A DNA stretch of 64,000 bases from Schistosoma haematobium (GCF_000699445.3 NC_067198.1:8988801-9052800); one strand, 5' to 3'; shown: positions 45,040 to 57,880, numbered from the stretch's first letter. Made by a program: numbers and translations. The notes: generated by a model from the letters alone, not told the origin.

Positions 45040-47570
45040 GTAAGTCTGTGTCTGCCTCTTTTACATTTCACTGTAATTATTGTCAGGAATTTACTCAGTG
45101 AGCTTTAAAACGTAAGAGAACTAAATATTGCTCCCATAGGATAGCGATTTACTCTATCCACCTCTATCGATTGGATAACAGGTTTCAAGCAACAGTCCAT
45201 TTACTTAGGTTTACGGGTGGGGTTAAGGATGAATTTCTAGCCTTTTCACAATAGATGGAAGTTCGAGCGTACTTACTAAGTTACATCAGCTTTGTGTTCA
45301 AGGTTCTATGTATAGAATCTTTTAAACGGTTCCAAATCACTGACCGAGTAGTGCGTGAATTCTCGAAAACAGTACTGTTAGGGAAAACCATGTAACCTGT
45401 AAAGATTTATTGCAGATCTACAGTAGTGAGATATCCGGACTTCCGTTACACTGTTAAAGGATTCCAAGTAGAAAGTCCATCACATCACAGTTCTGTGTCG
45501 AACTTTTACTAACAACAAATTGGGGAGGTATATCTTCAAAGTTGGTAAGGTATTCTCATCAAAAAAGCTTCCGAATGGCAGAAAATATGCTAGTTATCAG
45601 AAAAAAGAGTTAGAAATAGTATGTGGAGTAGAAACTAATTAAAACATCGAAACAATATCATAAAGTTGATTGTCTTAAAGAAGTATGTGGAAGTTTCAAG
45701 TTTGGCTAGCAGATATAAACTACTGAATATGATTAGGTAGTATAGTGTGTTGCATTAAAAAGACATAACCTCCCTTTTTCTGACTCACCTTTTATATAAT
45801 GGCACCCAGAAAATGTTGTAATACAAAGTACTACTACTATAATTGTCCCAACGAACCCATCAGATTGGAAATTTTCATGCGAAGAAGTAAACTGTAGTTA
45901 AAGAACTGTTGAGCTTACTGCAATTTTTTTCATTGAATGATACAATTTGTTTTAAAACTATGGACTTTGAAAGCTTGAAGCATTATACTAATATTTTTCA
46001 GTAATATTACGTTGGTATCATTTCAGTCGCTAACCGAGGCTATTTAATTGTGACATTTTCATTGCCCTTCTCGGCGACATCAGCAAAAACTTCATATAGA
46101 AAAGAAAGTAAAATTAAATGTGCAGACAATAAAATACATCAATCATGTGTTGATGAATTCGAATACCTCACACCTGTCTGATGTCTGTACTGATTATGTT
46201 GTCAAGGATAACAATGTAGGCTTCAGGAACAATCTGACCAGCAAAGCTATAAATCTCCATCATGATGTTAAGTGTCACGGTTGTGAACTGATGTCTCATA
46301 AGCCTAGTAGTAGATAAAGCATTCAGCCACTAACCCATGTTTAAAGTTTAATTATTGCTTCACATTATTTGGTGTGAACGTTCAAGTAGTACCATCATAC
46401 CAACGAAGTAAAGCTCAAAATGAAGTACACAAACTTGTATATTATAAATGAGTTCTTCAAAAAGATCTGGTAAACTCCAAGTAAAAACCTGAATCAATTG
46501 ACCTTTTTATAGGCATCTACTTGATGGATCCTTTTATTAAATGTAAAGACTAACTACTTGGCGAGATCGGGCTTCAGTTTAGTGACGAATCAATCAGATT
46601 CATGGTAGCAGCTCTTGGATTTTTACTCGAAATCCGTTCATCTATATAACTAAGTAGGATTTCGACACTGTAGTTGTCCTCAGTTCGTGATGAAAACACT
46701 AATTACTAACCCTAAATTGTAACTGAAACACCTGAAACTAGTTCATAATCCTTGTTTGAATGTAGTAAATGTTTGGCGTTCCTCGTGGTCACCTTACTAT
46801 TGCCCGTAAATTATAGTCTCACTTCTGTACACTTATGGTTGCGCGAAAAAAGTACAACTTCTTTAACTGGTATTTTTGATTATATCATTGTGAATGTGTC
46901 GTAAAAGATAGTTCTGAGGCTTCAGTGAACGATGCACTTTTCACCGTGCTCATCTACAGGATGCTTTTATAACCTCATCCTGTTTGTTCATCTTCCATCT
47001 TTCCTACTACCATTGATAATGTCACTACTTCTACTTCCCTGTAATTTGGCCTGATGATTTCATCTGTCTGTGCTAACATAATGCGACAAATTGGACCCAT
47101 ACATTTATGGTCTGAATCCGATTTTGCGAATAATTAATATTCATCGGATAACTGTTATCAAAAGACAGCATAATTGGACAGATTTAACGTACTTATTAAC
47201 AAGAGTACATAAAAGGTTAATATTGTCCACTGTTACTTAAAACGCAAGCAATTGCTAATTTATAGTCTTGTGAATTATTAACACGCCAATTTTATCCCGA
47301 CCCTACTATGAAATTTAGTCCGTTCCTATCATATTGAAATATCTTTATTTCAACTTACATCCTATGTTCTTATCGAATAAGACAGAAACCTTTTATTTGT
47401 TTTCTGATTCGAAATTTTGTTGTTGTTGACAGTGATAGTATTATGAAACACTACTGTTGAATGATGTTTGTCTTGGCCCTTTCTTTTTTACGAAACCAAA
47501 TTATTCAATTGTTTTATTTAGTCTTACATCAAATACATATACTTTACATGCTTTTTATTGATTATTACAG
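45040..47570 (+). other. USP38-type intron 4
   Basis: 2,531 bp. The stretch about 46,975-47,160 resembles the 3' UTR of RTE family A (compare 42,370-42,530). Otherwise I see nothing recognisable. Confidence 0.6.
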
Positions 47571-48119
47571 TCCAATGATTCGGAACTAGTGGAAGAAGAA
47601 ATTACCGAGCCTGGAACAGATTTATCTACTCTAATACAAACACATTTTACTAGAATTGAACATGTTGCTTCATCAACAAAATGTGAATCATGTGGTAAAC
47701 ACACGGTTCAAGCTAGATCCTTAAAATTACAGCAGCTTTCGTCACATGTGTTGATTTGTTTAAATGTTTTTAAATATTCTCGAGTTAATCAAACATGTTC
47801 AAAAATTATGCATCGTGTCCATATACCAGAACGCTTATCAGTTACAGTATCATCTTCAAACACAGAAACCTATACATACAACGATATCTCTGCAACAAAT
47901 GATTCTGCTAAATCTAAATTCACTTCCAGAACTTATAGTCTACAAGCAATGATTTTGCATAGTGGCTTATCGGTTAGTTGTGGTCACTACACTTGTGTAG
48001 CTAAAGTTGGTATGCAGTGGATATTGTTTGATGATGATAATGCTGATTATACAACATTAGAAGACATTTACTCTGAATCCTTGAACACGCCTTATCTCTT
48101 ACTGTACAGTCAAACTTAG
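47571..48119 (+). CDS. USP38: USP38-type hydrolase, exon 5 (His box, stop)
   Basis: The acceptor is ATTATTACAG (47,561-47,570). 182 codons and a TAG stop at 48,117-48,119. It contains CESCG (second zinc-binding pair, C853, C856), LKLQQLSSHVLICLNVFKYS, then the His box MILHSGLSVSCGHYTCVAK with catalytic His954, and WILFDDDNADY, whose Asp completes the catalytic site. It ends YLLLYSQT, the usual end of the USP fold, so it lacks the long C-terminal extension of vertebrate USP38. Confidence 0.85.
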   Translation, partial: SNDSELVEEEITEPGTDLSTLIQTHFTRIEHVASSTKCESCGKHTVQARSLKLQQLSSHVLICLNVFKYSRVNQTCSKIMHRVHIPERLSVTVSSSNTETYTYNDISATNDSAKSKFTSRTYSLQAMILHSGLSVSCGHYTCVAKVGMQWILFDDDNADYTTLEDIYSESLNTPYLLLYSQT

Positions 48120-49619
48120 ACATAGAGTTCTCATCTCTATTTCTATCATTCATTTTTATCTTCAGTTCAAAATGAATATGTACTTCATTATGTTCTTAAA
48201 GATTTTCCTAGCAATTTTTTTTACCGAATGCTTTAATTCCACATGTAACTTTAGTTTCTAATTTCACTGTAGATTCTGTTTTTCAAAATTCATCTAGTTA
48301 TTCAGTAAATCAAATGATGAAGATAGTGTTTTATTGTTCACAGTATCTCAAATTGTACAGTTAATTTCAGGAATTGTTGAGAAATTAAAATCTCATTGTA
48401 CTTTGCTTTTAATGCTGTTCATCTCAGAGTTGGGTGTGTACATATGAGGGTGGTTGAGTCTAATAGAAGTAAGATATTTAACTGTAGTTTATATAAAATA
48501 ACATTAAAAACCACTTTCCAGATAAAGACGTTAATTGTAACATATCTGCGTCAAACTAACACATCATGTTGGCAGGCCTAGAGTGTTTATTATATTAGGC
48601 TTTTCGTTGAAGAGACTTCTATCATTGAAGAATCTGTGAGTGTCTACTGAAGATCGATTTCCCATTGGTTACAAACATTCCGCCTGTCAACGCTTCAAAG
48701 AAGTTAATATTTTTTGTTGTCCTCTACCCGTACTATTTAAAAATGACTAATAGCCTGAGGTTTTTTTTAAAACAAATATTCATTCCGCATAAACTTTTTC
48801 CTTTAATTTCAAACTGTTTCAACACACATTTAGGCCTATAAGCACTTACTCTTGTTTCGTTTGATTGTCCTGTTCTCATGACTGAAACTACTTTTCTGTA
48901 TTTTACTTAGATTTAATTATCTTGTAAGAATATCCATTCAAAACCTAGAAATTCCGAACAAGTGTTTTTCCACAATATGGTGCGTCCTGTAATTTAATGA
49001 CATTTATGTAATATACACTCGTGGACAATTTTCTGATTCCCATTATTTTCGAAAGGACTGTTGTGATTTAGTTAGTTGTGAAATAAACTTTGTTAAGTTA
49101 TTGATACGACAGTACAACTTACAACAGAATATCAAGCGAGCACGAGTTTGTAAATTCTCAAATTTGATTTTCTGTTTTGGGCTAGTTAGGTTGTAGTGCT
49201 TAAATCTCTCACGTTACGATGTTGAGGTTTTCAAGCTCAGCTCAATTATTATGCGATAATCTTACAAATTCTTTGTGATTATTCCACTACTATACGCTTT
49301 TCTTTACATCCACGACCGACTTCTTGTAGGTTTTAGATGTTCCTGTTGACTGCCTCCATTACACCAGTTTACATTCCAAAATAGTGTACGCGGTGTCGAG
49401 TCACTAGTGGCCACATTGCGACTCTTAGGAATTATTTATGGGTTATTAATGCATATAATATTGGATGATTATTAAGTGACAAGACTATGTATACATATCC
49501 CTAGGCTGCATATGCTGGTGGACGCGTCATTGGTTTGGCACGGCTGAAGTCGCATAAGTCGACACTGTGATTGGTGATCTAGTTATGAGGTATATTGACA
49601 GGCCATAAGTACATAACAA
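48120..49619. other. 3' UTR of the USP38-type gene and intergenic DNA
   Basis: No further coding sequence. A canonical AATAAA lies at 49,082-49,087 and weaker ATTAAA variants occur near 48,385 and 48,504; any of them could serve the USP38-type transcript. Confidence 0.4.
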
Positions 49620-50340
49620 TTTCACTTCCAAATCCCAACTTAGCACTTCCCTTGTGATACAGTTTAATGACTTCCTCAGCGTATGTCATATCCACCCCCA
49701 GTATCTTTTCTTAATTTCCTCTTTAACCAGAATACCTGTGCTTTTTTTATTATAGTTCAAGCTCTCCAAGTTTCAGCTCCGTACAGTGGGACTGTCTCGA
49801 ATTTCGTATTGAAGATCCTGACTTTGATGTTGGTTGACAAATTTTCGGTTCCATATATCCTTCGACTGTAGGAATGTTATCTTTGCTTTGTAGAATAGAA
49901 GAGTTATGTCATCTATGAAATACAAATCTCCTTTCTTTGATATCTTGATGAGGTTTCCATCTTTCCGGTTTGTCGGCGCTTGTCCTTCTTCCTGAACCTT
50001 CCTGAATAGAACGTGGGACATGTTTGCAGTTACATCTGTATTTGACTTCAATGCTTCAGCCGGTATATTGTCAGGTCCTGCTGCTCTCCCAATCTTGATT
50101 TGTCCGATGGCCGTGCTAATTTCTTTGATCATTAGTGGAGCGACAGCTATAGTAAGGTCTGTGTGTGCTGTTTCGATGTGTGGTGGGCTCAGTTGAGCTG
50201 GTATATTCGAGAGTTCTTCGACGTATTCTGCCTACCTCTTCTGCTGTTCTTGAGTCTCAGTGATTGGTTTGTCCTTAACCGGTCTTTCTGGCTTACTATA
50301 TTGCCCTGATAATTTATTGTCATATTGTGCTGACATTGTT
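49620..50340 (-). mobile_element. RTE-type fragment (family B) with internal deletion
   Basis: On the minus strand IGQIKIGRAAGPDNIPAEAL and VLFRKVQEEGQAPTNRKDG (start of the reverse transcriptase) lead, within one open frame (50,132 to 49,773), straight into KAKITFLQSKDIW, which belongs far downstream near the C terminus. The catalytic centre is therefore deleted. It then degrades to about 49,620. Confidence 0.7.
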
Positions 50341-50344
50341 TCCT

Positions 50345-50560
50345 AACCACATGTTATTTGAAGCCGTGCATATAATTACTGAGAAGATTCAAATTCAACA
50401 TGTTTTACTAGAAGGTTAACAACAGTCAGTCGAAATAGAATTACTCAGCCATGTAGGCGTGGTCACTTTATATAATCTATCGCATCTTGAATTGAATATA
50501 TAACTAACCACTCAACTCAAATTTGTTCTTCTGAAGTGCTAAGCTTCATATTTCTTAGTT
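50345..50560. repeat. Unclassified repeat family, copy 1
   Basis: It shares TAACCACATG-T-TT-GAAG-C--CATATAAT-ACTGAGAAGATT with 51,725-51,960 and, more diverged, 59,195-59,470. Non-coding. Confidence 0.4.
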
Positions 50561-51724
50561 GGTGTAGGCTATGACGTGACTTCCGCGTAAGATCTTATAG
50601 GTTAGATAGTCTCATTATGAGAAATCTACAATTCAGGGATTTCGTTTATTGTTATAGTACTAAAGGTAAATGTAATAATACCGAAATAGACCAATATTCC
50701 AGTCGCTAGAAAAGGAATGACTGTGTAATAACTATGTAGTTATTACGTAAAGCATAGAAAAGATCAGTTATAACTGCGTAGTAATAAGTATAGATTTTTG
50801 TAACAATGACATTTATATAGCGTATCGTTTTATTTGTGATCAGTGGGTTTCTTAGGCAAATTGATGTATTGAAGTCTAAGCGGTTGACTTATATCAGATA
50901 GTTAATTTGAGCTATTCTACTTCTAGGAAGAATGTAACTGTATCAAACTTCTGTTTGATATAACTTTATATTTTTCTTTATCTCCCCTAAGTATCTGATT
51001 TTACTAAAGATTTAAAACTAGTGACATTAACGTGATTCTTTAGTACAATTGTACCCACATTACATGACCCATTCGACTTTCTAATGAAGTGTGATTTGCA
51101 CTATATTTTGATTATGTGAATTAGTTTTCAGGCAAACCAGTGGTTAACTTCTTAATAAACTTGTGTTTGTTGGGAGAAAACAATTATCCAAAAATGCATA
51201 TTAACCCAACACACATAAAATTCACTTCAACGAGCGTTTGTTAATGAGGTGTGGATGAGGAAAATAATGTTTGGTTGCTTGTCTAGTCAGACTAGTAGTT
51301 AATCTGACAGGTATTAGATGAAGTATACGTCTTCCCAACCTTATTATATCGTGATTGCTATCGGTTGTTAATGTGTAAATGTACCTACGTTCTAGTCAGA
51401 CCAGTCACGTGCTCTTGATCTGAATTGTATTGAAGTCCTGTATAATAGACACTGAGACGGTATGTCGTGTAGATATTCGTCCAAGGTAAATTAAGTTTCA
51501 TTTGTGTAAGGGGGTTAACCAAGAATTACTTTACTTATTTACAAGTAATCCTTGATTATTCCTCATATTTGTGCATATGTCCATTCCAAAATCTCTTATC
51601 AAATTTGCATTCACATTTTATTTTTTGATATATTTGTAAATTAGTTCATCACATAGTGTCCTCATTGGTCGTTTGGTCTGTTCTTAACTGTAATAAACAG
51701 TAGTTATGTGAATGTGTCGTGGTA
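50561..51724. other. Non-coding stretch
   Basis: No gene or recognisable element. Confidence 0.4.
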
Positions 51725-51960
51725 TTGGTCACTAACCACATGATTTTCGAAGGCAAACATATAATCACTGAGAAGATTGTTGTTCATTATGTGACTTGAG
51801 GCAGGTTGGTGACAGTGAACGCGGTAAGACTTATTAAAGATGGTGTCAGTGGTTGTAACATGTGTGGGTTCTAAATGAACATCAGTATAAAGAAATAATA
51901 TATTTCGCTCACAAATAGTCAACTCTAAGCTACTTATATCAACATTAAGTGGAAATTGCT
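51725..51960. repeat. Unclassified repeat family, copy 2
   Basis: It contains CACTAACCACATGATTTTCG and CATATAATCACTGAGAAGATTG, matching copies at 50,345 and 59,195. No coding capacity is seen. Confidence 0.4.
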
Positions 51961-52962
51961 AGTGTTGGTAGTTAACCTCTGCACCAAATGAGAGGTACTG
52001 CTACAGGAGGGGATAGTAGGCAACAAGTCTATTCCTTCGTCCCAATCAGCTAATTTCTACACAGAATCATTCATCGTCTTGAAAGTAAATGTCTTGAAGC
52101 TTTTACAGACTCCTCGTGTACGTCAAATCTTTCTACATACATGGCAACGCCATTAGCAAAGCTGGAGTTACTACAAAAATGCAGATTACAATATTACGTG
52201 CAGAACATAATACCTGAAGATAAGCTGGAAATAATTTCCGAATTATTCACTTATCTGAATGAATTGAAACCGTTCCTGTTAGACGTCTTAGTTTTCTGTA
52301 GTTTGATAGACTTAATAATGATACATCAAGTTGGTTCGTATTAGGATCACGAAAATCGAAATTGACATCTTTATAAATAAACCAGAAGAACTTAGTCATA
52401 TGAAAGTGAAGGGGGGACTTTCTATAGGTTTCCTCTCCGCTTTTTAATGATCTTTACTAATAAATATGCTCTTAGGAAGTTGGATATGCAGAAGCAAGTA
52501 CGAGCTCGTGTTTGATGCTGTATTATGGAATCTCTGAAAGTCTAATTTGAGGCACAATCTGATTTTCTTAATTTCCTGCGTCCCTGTGTAAAGTGTAGGT
52601 GAAAAAACCTAAACTCTAATAACTTATGGGAACCTCGAGGTCAAATCTGGATTTGTAATATTAAACGCAATGTCAACAATCTCAATAATTAGAGGACTTT
52701 GATATAGCACAAACACAAACTCCAAGTTGAAGTATGTGGTATGAAATTTTGTTTTGCTAGCTTAAAATCAGCATAAAATATTTAACCGTATAGAAAATGT
52801 ATGAGTTATTCACCAAAATCTACATGACAGGTTGTCAACATTTTGCCCAAACCAAGCGTTTGTGCTGTAGACTTAGCTGTCCGAATCAGCCGCTCTATTC
52901 CTAATGTACCGCTGCTAACTCTACACGTCATAGGAGAGCCAATCTAACGCCGCTGACCTAAG
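51961..52962. other. Non-coding stretch left of the LTR element
   Basis: No gene recognised. It ends with ACAA (52,963-52,966), the target site copy of the LTR retrotransposon. Confidence 0.4.
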
Positions 52963-52966
52963 ACAA

Positions 52967-53287
52967 TGTAGCGGTAAATAAATCCCCAAAATAAATAGCA
53001 TTAAGTTTTCGACATTGGATGCTGACCATATGTTTTAGTGGACTCATCTAGCTGAAGGCGCTCGGTCAGGCATCCGCACCAGATCACGTGTGGTAACGCC
53101 GTGCTCAACATCAACCGCAATCGCTAGCCAGATTAGATCAGAGAATTCCGATATATTGGTCATCGCCAAATATACTCTTCCGATCTCCTCGACTCTGTCT
53201 TTTGATTTCTCTTGGTGGGAACGAAATATATTAGAAGGTGTTACTGGTAGAAGCGTTGTCAAACACTGAATACCTGTGACATCATCA
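52967..53287 (+). repeat. 5' LTR
   Basis: Starts TGTAGCGG, ends CATCATCA, 321 bp. The promoter should lie here, but no TATA box is obvious. A decayed relative lies at 61,727-62,010. Confidence 0.9.
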
Positions 53288-53288
53288 T

Positions 53289-53307
53289 TGGTGAACCCAA
53301 CGTGATC
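53289..53307 (+). promoter_or_regulatory. Primer binding site, tRNA-Trp-like
   Basis: TGGTGAACCCAACGTGATC begins one base after the LTR. It differs at two positions from the site complementary to tRNA-Trp used by CsRn1-type elements (TGGTGACCCCGACGTGATC, from memory). Confidence 0.65.
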
Positions 53308-53469
53308 TGGTACACCTAATTGCAACTGTGAGTCTGTTCTTTTTTGGGATTTTTATATATCATTGCCTTATTTTTTTACTTTTTTTAAACATTGTGATTT
53401 TTTTTTCGTGTTTTTTCTTGGATATATATATATTTTCCCCTCGTTCATTATCGTACTTCATACTTCATC

Positions 53470-54303
53470 ATGACTGAACAGACACCTAAAGTACTCAAGC
53501 TTAAGACTTTGTCCCCACCTTCGTTTCAACTGATGCCTTTCTGGCCCGACAACATCGAAGCCTGGTTTTGCTACGCAGAAGCCGACTTCTCCGAGCACGG
53601 CGTGATCGACACACGTGCACAATTCCTCGCAGTAGTCAAGGCACTACCGCGCGAATTCAACAGGTACGTAACACCTAGTATGTTTACTAGTGATGTTTCC
53701 GATCCTTACGAAATCTTAAAACGCTCGATTCTTAAACGAGGAGATCTAACCGATCGACAAAGGTTAGATCAACTCTTCAATAACATCGACCTGCAACACG
53801 GTTCTGCGACGGACATGTTGCAACGGATGAGAGAGGTTATAGGCCTAAGAACTTTCGACGAAGGTCTATTCAAACAACTCTTCTTGTCAAAACTTCCCCA
53901 ACAGGTGCAAGCAGTTCTGGTCTCGTTCCAGAACAACGGCTTAGACGAGCTAGCTGCATCTGCCGACCGCATTCTAGAAATTACGAAGTCTTCTACTACC
54001 GAGGTATTTTCAGTCAAAGAAAAGCCTCACACGACTCAGAATGATATAACCGACTTATGTCACACACTCACGCGTTATCTTAGTCTTCGTACCGACCGTA
54101 AGAGATCGCGCACACCACGTAGAAGCATTTCTCGTAAGCGATCTGTCTCTAGACCACGAGAGACAGATAACCCCGACTGGTGCTGGTATCATAACCAGTA
54201 TGGAAAGCTTTCCAGAAATTGCAGAAAACCCTGCAATTTTCCCAACACGAAACCGACTGATTCGAAAAACAATTCGGGAAACTTCCAAGCCGGCACGCGT
54301 TAA
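53470..54303 (+). CDS. gag: Gag polyprotein of LTR retrotransposon
   Basis: 277 residues from ATG 53,470 to TAA 54,301-54,303. Residues 1-175 resemble the retrotransposon capsid region of CsRn1-type elements ([17 protein letters not shown] near 24-40; LPQQVQAVL near 142-150). A basic Arg/Ser-rich stretch (about 208-231) precedes a zinc finger with C238, H241, C251 and C255, a CHCC order instead of the usual CCHC. The finger should bind the genomic RNA during particle assembly. The frame appears undamaged. Pol lies in the -1 frame and overlaps the last 43 bases. Confidence 0.88.
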   Translation: MTEQTPKVLKLKTLSPPSFQLMPFWPDNIEAWFCYAEADFSEHGVIDTRAQFLAVVKALPREFNRYVTPSMFTSDVSDPYEILKRSILKRGDLTDRQRLDQLFNNIDLQHGSATDMLQRMREVIGLRTFDEGLFKQLFLSKLPQQVQAVLVSFQNNGLDELAASADRILEITKSSTTEVFSVKEKPHTTQNDITDLCHTLTRYLSLRTDRKRSRTPRRSISRKRSVSRPRETDNPDWCWYHNQYGKLSRNCRKPCNFPNTKPTDSKNNSGNFQAGTR

Positions 54304-56969
54304 CGGCAACCGTAGCCGGCGAACAAAGCCGTCTGTTATTCGTCACAGATGTGACAACGAGAGTTCGCTACCTCGTCGACACTGGCGCAGAAGTTAGCGT
54401 TCTCCCAGCAAATCCTAACGACCGACTACACGAATCGACCCTAAACTTACAGGCGGCAAACGGAAAACCGATCGCTACATATGGCAAAAGGTACGTTTAC
54501 CTTAACGTGGGTTTACGCAAACCCATACACTGGATTTTCGTTGTTGCAGATGTTTCTATACCAATCATTGGTATGGACCTTCTACAACACCACAATCTGA
54601 TCATCGATACGCGCAAACGGAGGCTAGTAGACGGGAACACTAATTTGTCCGTTTGCGTAACTTCTTTTACTGGTTGTAGAGTATCCCCAGTCACAGTTAA
54701 ACATATGATAGACCCACTCTATCAACCACTACTCGATAAGTACCCTGGGATACAACAAACTCAACCGAGACTACCGTGTGTAACCAGCAACGTTACACAT
54801 CACATCACGACTACAGGACCACCTGTATTCTCTAAAGCACGACGACTAGCTCCTGAAAAGCTAAGGTTAGCGAAAAACGAATTCGATCACATGATGGACT
54901 TAGGAATCATACGACCGTCAAGTAGCCCATATGCATCTCCGTTGCACATGGTCCCTAAAAAGGACAGCAACGATTGGCGTCCAACTGGTGACTATCGGCG
55001 ATTGAACGCGAAAACCATTCCCGATCGTTACCCGTTGCCTCACATTCACGATTTGACAGCTACCTTGAAAGGTACAACTGTCTTTTCGAAAATCGACTTG
55101 GTTAAAGCGTATAACCAAATCCCTATGGCTACTGACGACATACCGAAAACAGCTATCATAACTCCTTTCGGACTCTATGAATTTTTGCGAATGCCTTTCG
55201 GTCTAAGGAATGCTGCTCAAACATTCCAAAGATTCATAGACGACGTTTTTCGAGGTCTCAACTTAGTACACGCGTATGTTGATGACTGTCTAATCGCAAG
55301 TCCGGACAGAGAAACACATCTCAAGCATCTGGATCTTGTTTTCGAACGACTTCAAAAACATGGCATTACTGTAAACGTTCAGAAATGCCAATTCGGAACC
55401 GACTCATTAGACTTTCTGGGACACACTATCGATGCTCAAGGCATTCGACCTCTTAGGACCAAAGTGGCGGCCATTCTGGATTACCCAGAACCGACCACCG
55501 TCAAGCAATTACGCACGTTCAACGGCCTCGTAAGTTTCTATAGACGTTTCATACCCAAATGCGCATTACTTATGAAACCTCTGACCGACCAACTTCGTGG
55601 AAATGCGAAATCCATTAATTTGGACGACACCGCACGAAAAGCATTCTCCACAGTTAAGGAACTGATTGCTAAAGCAACAATGCTCGCACATCAGGACACC
55701 CGAGCACCCATTAGCATCGCAGTAGACGCATCCGACTCAGCAATCGGAGGAGTCTTACAACAATGGGTTAACAACTCCTGGCAACCCTTGGCATTTTTCT
55801 CTAGAAGGTTGCTAGACACCGAATCGAGGTACAGCACATTCGGTAGGGAACTCCTAGCTATGTATTGTGCTGTACGGCATTTCCAACACTACATCGAAGG
55901 TCGTGAATTCACTCTTTTCACGGACCATAAACCGCTCACTTTCTCGTTAAGCTCTCCTTCTGACAAGTACTCTCCCCGTGAGTCTCGACAACTGGACTAC
56001 ATTTCGCAGTTTACTTCAGATATTCAACACATCTCTGGAGCAAACAATGTAGTTGCAGACGCTTTATCTCGTATAACTTCCTTGAACAGTTTCCAAGGAA
56101 TCGACCTTCTTAAACTCGCCGAGCTTCAAAAAGAAGACAGTGATCTTCAGCACGAGTTATCGTCTACAACCCTTAAACTACGCATCAAACAGATGGGAAC
56201 AGGTAAAGAAACCTTACTTTGTGACACATCTACAGGTAGGGATCGCCCAATCGTGCCGAAACATTATCGACGCAATGTCTTCAACACATTGCACAAACTT
56301 TCGCATCCAGGTGTTCGTGCAACCATCAAGCTTATAGCAGAAAGGTTTTGCTGGCCTGGAATGAATAAAGACGTGAGGGAGTGGGCACGCTCCTGTGTAA
56401 GCTGCCAAAAATCTAAGGTTATCAGACACAATAAATGTCCCTTAGGCTCGTTTAAAACTCCCGATGCCCGTTTCGACCATGTTCATCTGGATTTGGTAGG
56501 ACCTTTACCAGATTCAAATGGATACTCTTATCTCTTAACCTGCGTTGACCGTTTCACTCGATGGCCAGAAGCAGTACCTATTAAGGACATCACTGCTGAA
56601 ACAGTGGCCCGCACCTTCGTCGAACGATGGGTAGCAAACTTCGGTTGCCCTTCAACCATCACTACAGACCGCGGACGTCAGTTTGAATCTGATCTTTTCC
56701 GTCGTCTGACCACACTTTTAGGAATCACTCGCTTCCGAACGACCGCCTACCATCCACAAGCAAACGGGTTGGTAGAACGCTTTCACCGACAACTGAAAGC
56801 TTCGCTATCAGCTGCAAACGTTTCACAATGGACCGACGCTCTTCCACTCGTCTTACTAGGTATCCGCAATGCAGTGAAAGCTGACATTGGATACACTGCG
56901 CTCAACTCGTTTATGGAACGACACTTCGACTTCCAGGAGAATTCGTGGATCCTTCATCCTCTTCAATGA
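54261..56969 (+). pseudogene. pol: Pol polyprotein: protease, RT, RNase H, integrase (broken)
   Basis: It is open in the -1 frame relative to gag from 54,261. Domains in order: aspartic protease [12 protein letters not shown] (54,372-54,407); reverse transcriptase with [32 protein letters not shown] and [10 protein letters not shown] (YVDD at 55,275-55,286); RNase H with [22 protein letters not shown] and FTDHKPL; integrase with the zinc-binding HKLSHPG and CVSCQK, and catalytic D (HLDLVGPLP), D ([10 protein letters not shown]) and E ([11 protein letters not shown]). Catalytic residues are intact. A single missing base at about 56,899 shifts the frame and ends it at 56,969 after about 20 spurious codons. 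Pol copies and inserts the element. Confidence 0.9.
54264..54270 (+). promoter_or_regulatory. Candidate -1 frameshift site between gag and pol
   Basis: G AAA AAC lies in the gag frame inside the only window (54,261-54,303) where the -1 pol frame is open before gag stops. Slippage here would fuse Gag to protease. No downstream structure was assessed. Confidence 0.4.
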
Positions 56970-57433
56970 ACATGGATCTAACCTCCTACACGAACAGGCT
57001 TACAAACGCAATGCGTTCAGTTAAACCTGCTTTCACTCGACCTCAATCAACTGATGTTTTCGTTCAACCTGGCTTACGATATAGTACACACGTTTTCATT
57101 CGTCGAGACTCGCATCGACGACCATTCGAATCAGCATACGAAGGACCCTTCAAAGTTCTTCAACGTGAATCTAAGTACTATATAGTCGATAAGAACGGAA
57201 CAAACGATAGCATCAGCATCGATCGCTTAAAAGCAGCGTATTTAGAAGGAAATCCTATCCACGTGGATTTTCCTTCGGTACAATCGAACGACACGACTCC
57301 GACACTTACAATACCTCATCCGACAACCAACACACACGATGATACTTCGACAGTATCCGAAAATAAACTTAAAACGACGCGTTCTGGAAGAAGGGTGAGA
57401 TTTCCAGAACATTTAAACGACTATTGCACGTAA
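56901..57433 (+). pseudogene. Integrase C-terminal part in shifted frame
   Basis: This continues pol in the next frame after the one-base loss. YEGPFKVLQRESKYYIVD is the GPY/F module of gypsy integrases, followed by ISIDRLKAAYL and a Thr-rich tail with RSGRRVRFPEHL, which is common at the end of such Pol proteins. It stops at TAA 57,431-57,433. It has no plausible start of its own, so it is not a separate third gene. Confidence 0.8.
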
Positions 57434-57867
57434 GGCATTTCTCGACATTTTATATTATTTTTAAAAAAAAAAACAATTTTAATATGCTTATATATTTTTT
57501 ATTTCTATTTAAAAAAAACAAAACAAAAAAAACAATTTTTTTAATGCTATTACGTGTTCATGAGTTTATTTTCCATTTTTTCGCCGACATTGTGTTTTTA
57601 CGCACATACGAGTGTATTTCGACATGCACTTACATTTTCTTTTTTCTTTTCCAGGACGGCTGGAAAAGAACGATGACGTTTATGAGGATCCGAAATTTTC
57701 ATTGTACATTTTCTTTTTTACTATGTTGTACCTCCGTCCCATATAGTAAGGAAAGACGACCAGACGCTGCTAAATTTAGTAAGCTATCAGAAGAGTGTTT
57801 ACCAACGACAAACTCGTTGGGTTTAAACTTCTGGCTGGCCACGTCTTAGGGTCGTCACTGCCCCACT
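57434..57867 (+). other. 3' untranslated part of LTR retrotransposon
   Basis: A/T-homopolymer-rich (57,460-57,545), then a more mixed stretch. The open frame across 57,424-57,849 has no similarity to known element proteins and biased composition, so I do not call it a gene. Confidence 0.5.
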
Positions 57868-57880
57868 AGGGGGGGAGTGA
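57868..57880 (+). promoter_or_regulatory. Polypurine tract
   Basis: AGGGGGGGAGTGA, two bases before the 3' LTR; the expected primer for plus-strand DNA. Confidence 0.75.

Noticed and set aside
53044..53325. 93-codon minus-strand frame in the LTR, repeated at 57,960-58,304
   Set aside because: Both lie in the LTRs and are identical because the LTRs are; antisense to transcription and without known homologues.
56945..57433. Separate third (env-like) gene of the LTR element
   Set aside because: It starts at GTG and contains the integrase GPY/F module, so it is the end of Pol after a frameshift.
57424..57849. 141-codon frame before the 3' LTR
   Set aside because: Runs through A/T homopolymers with Phe/Lys-rich translation; no domain, most likely untranslated.
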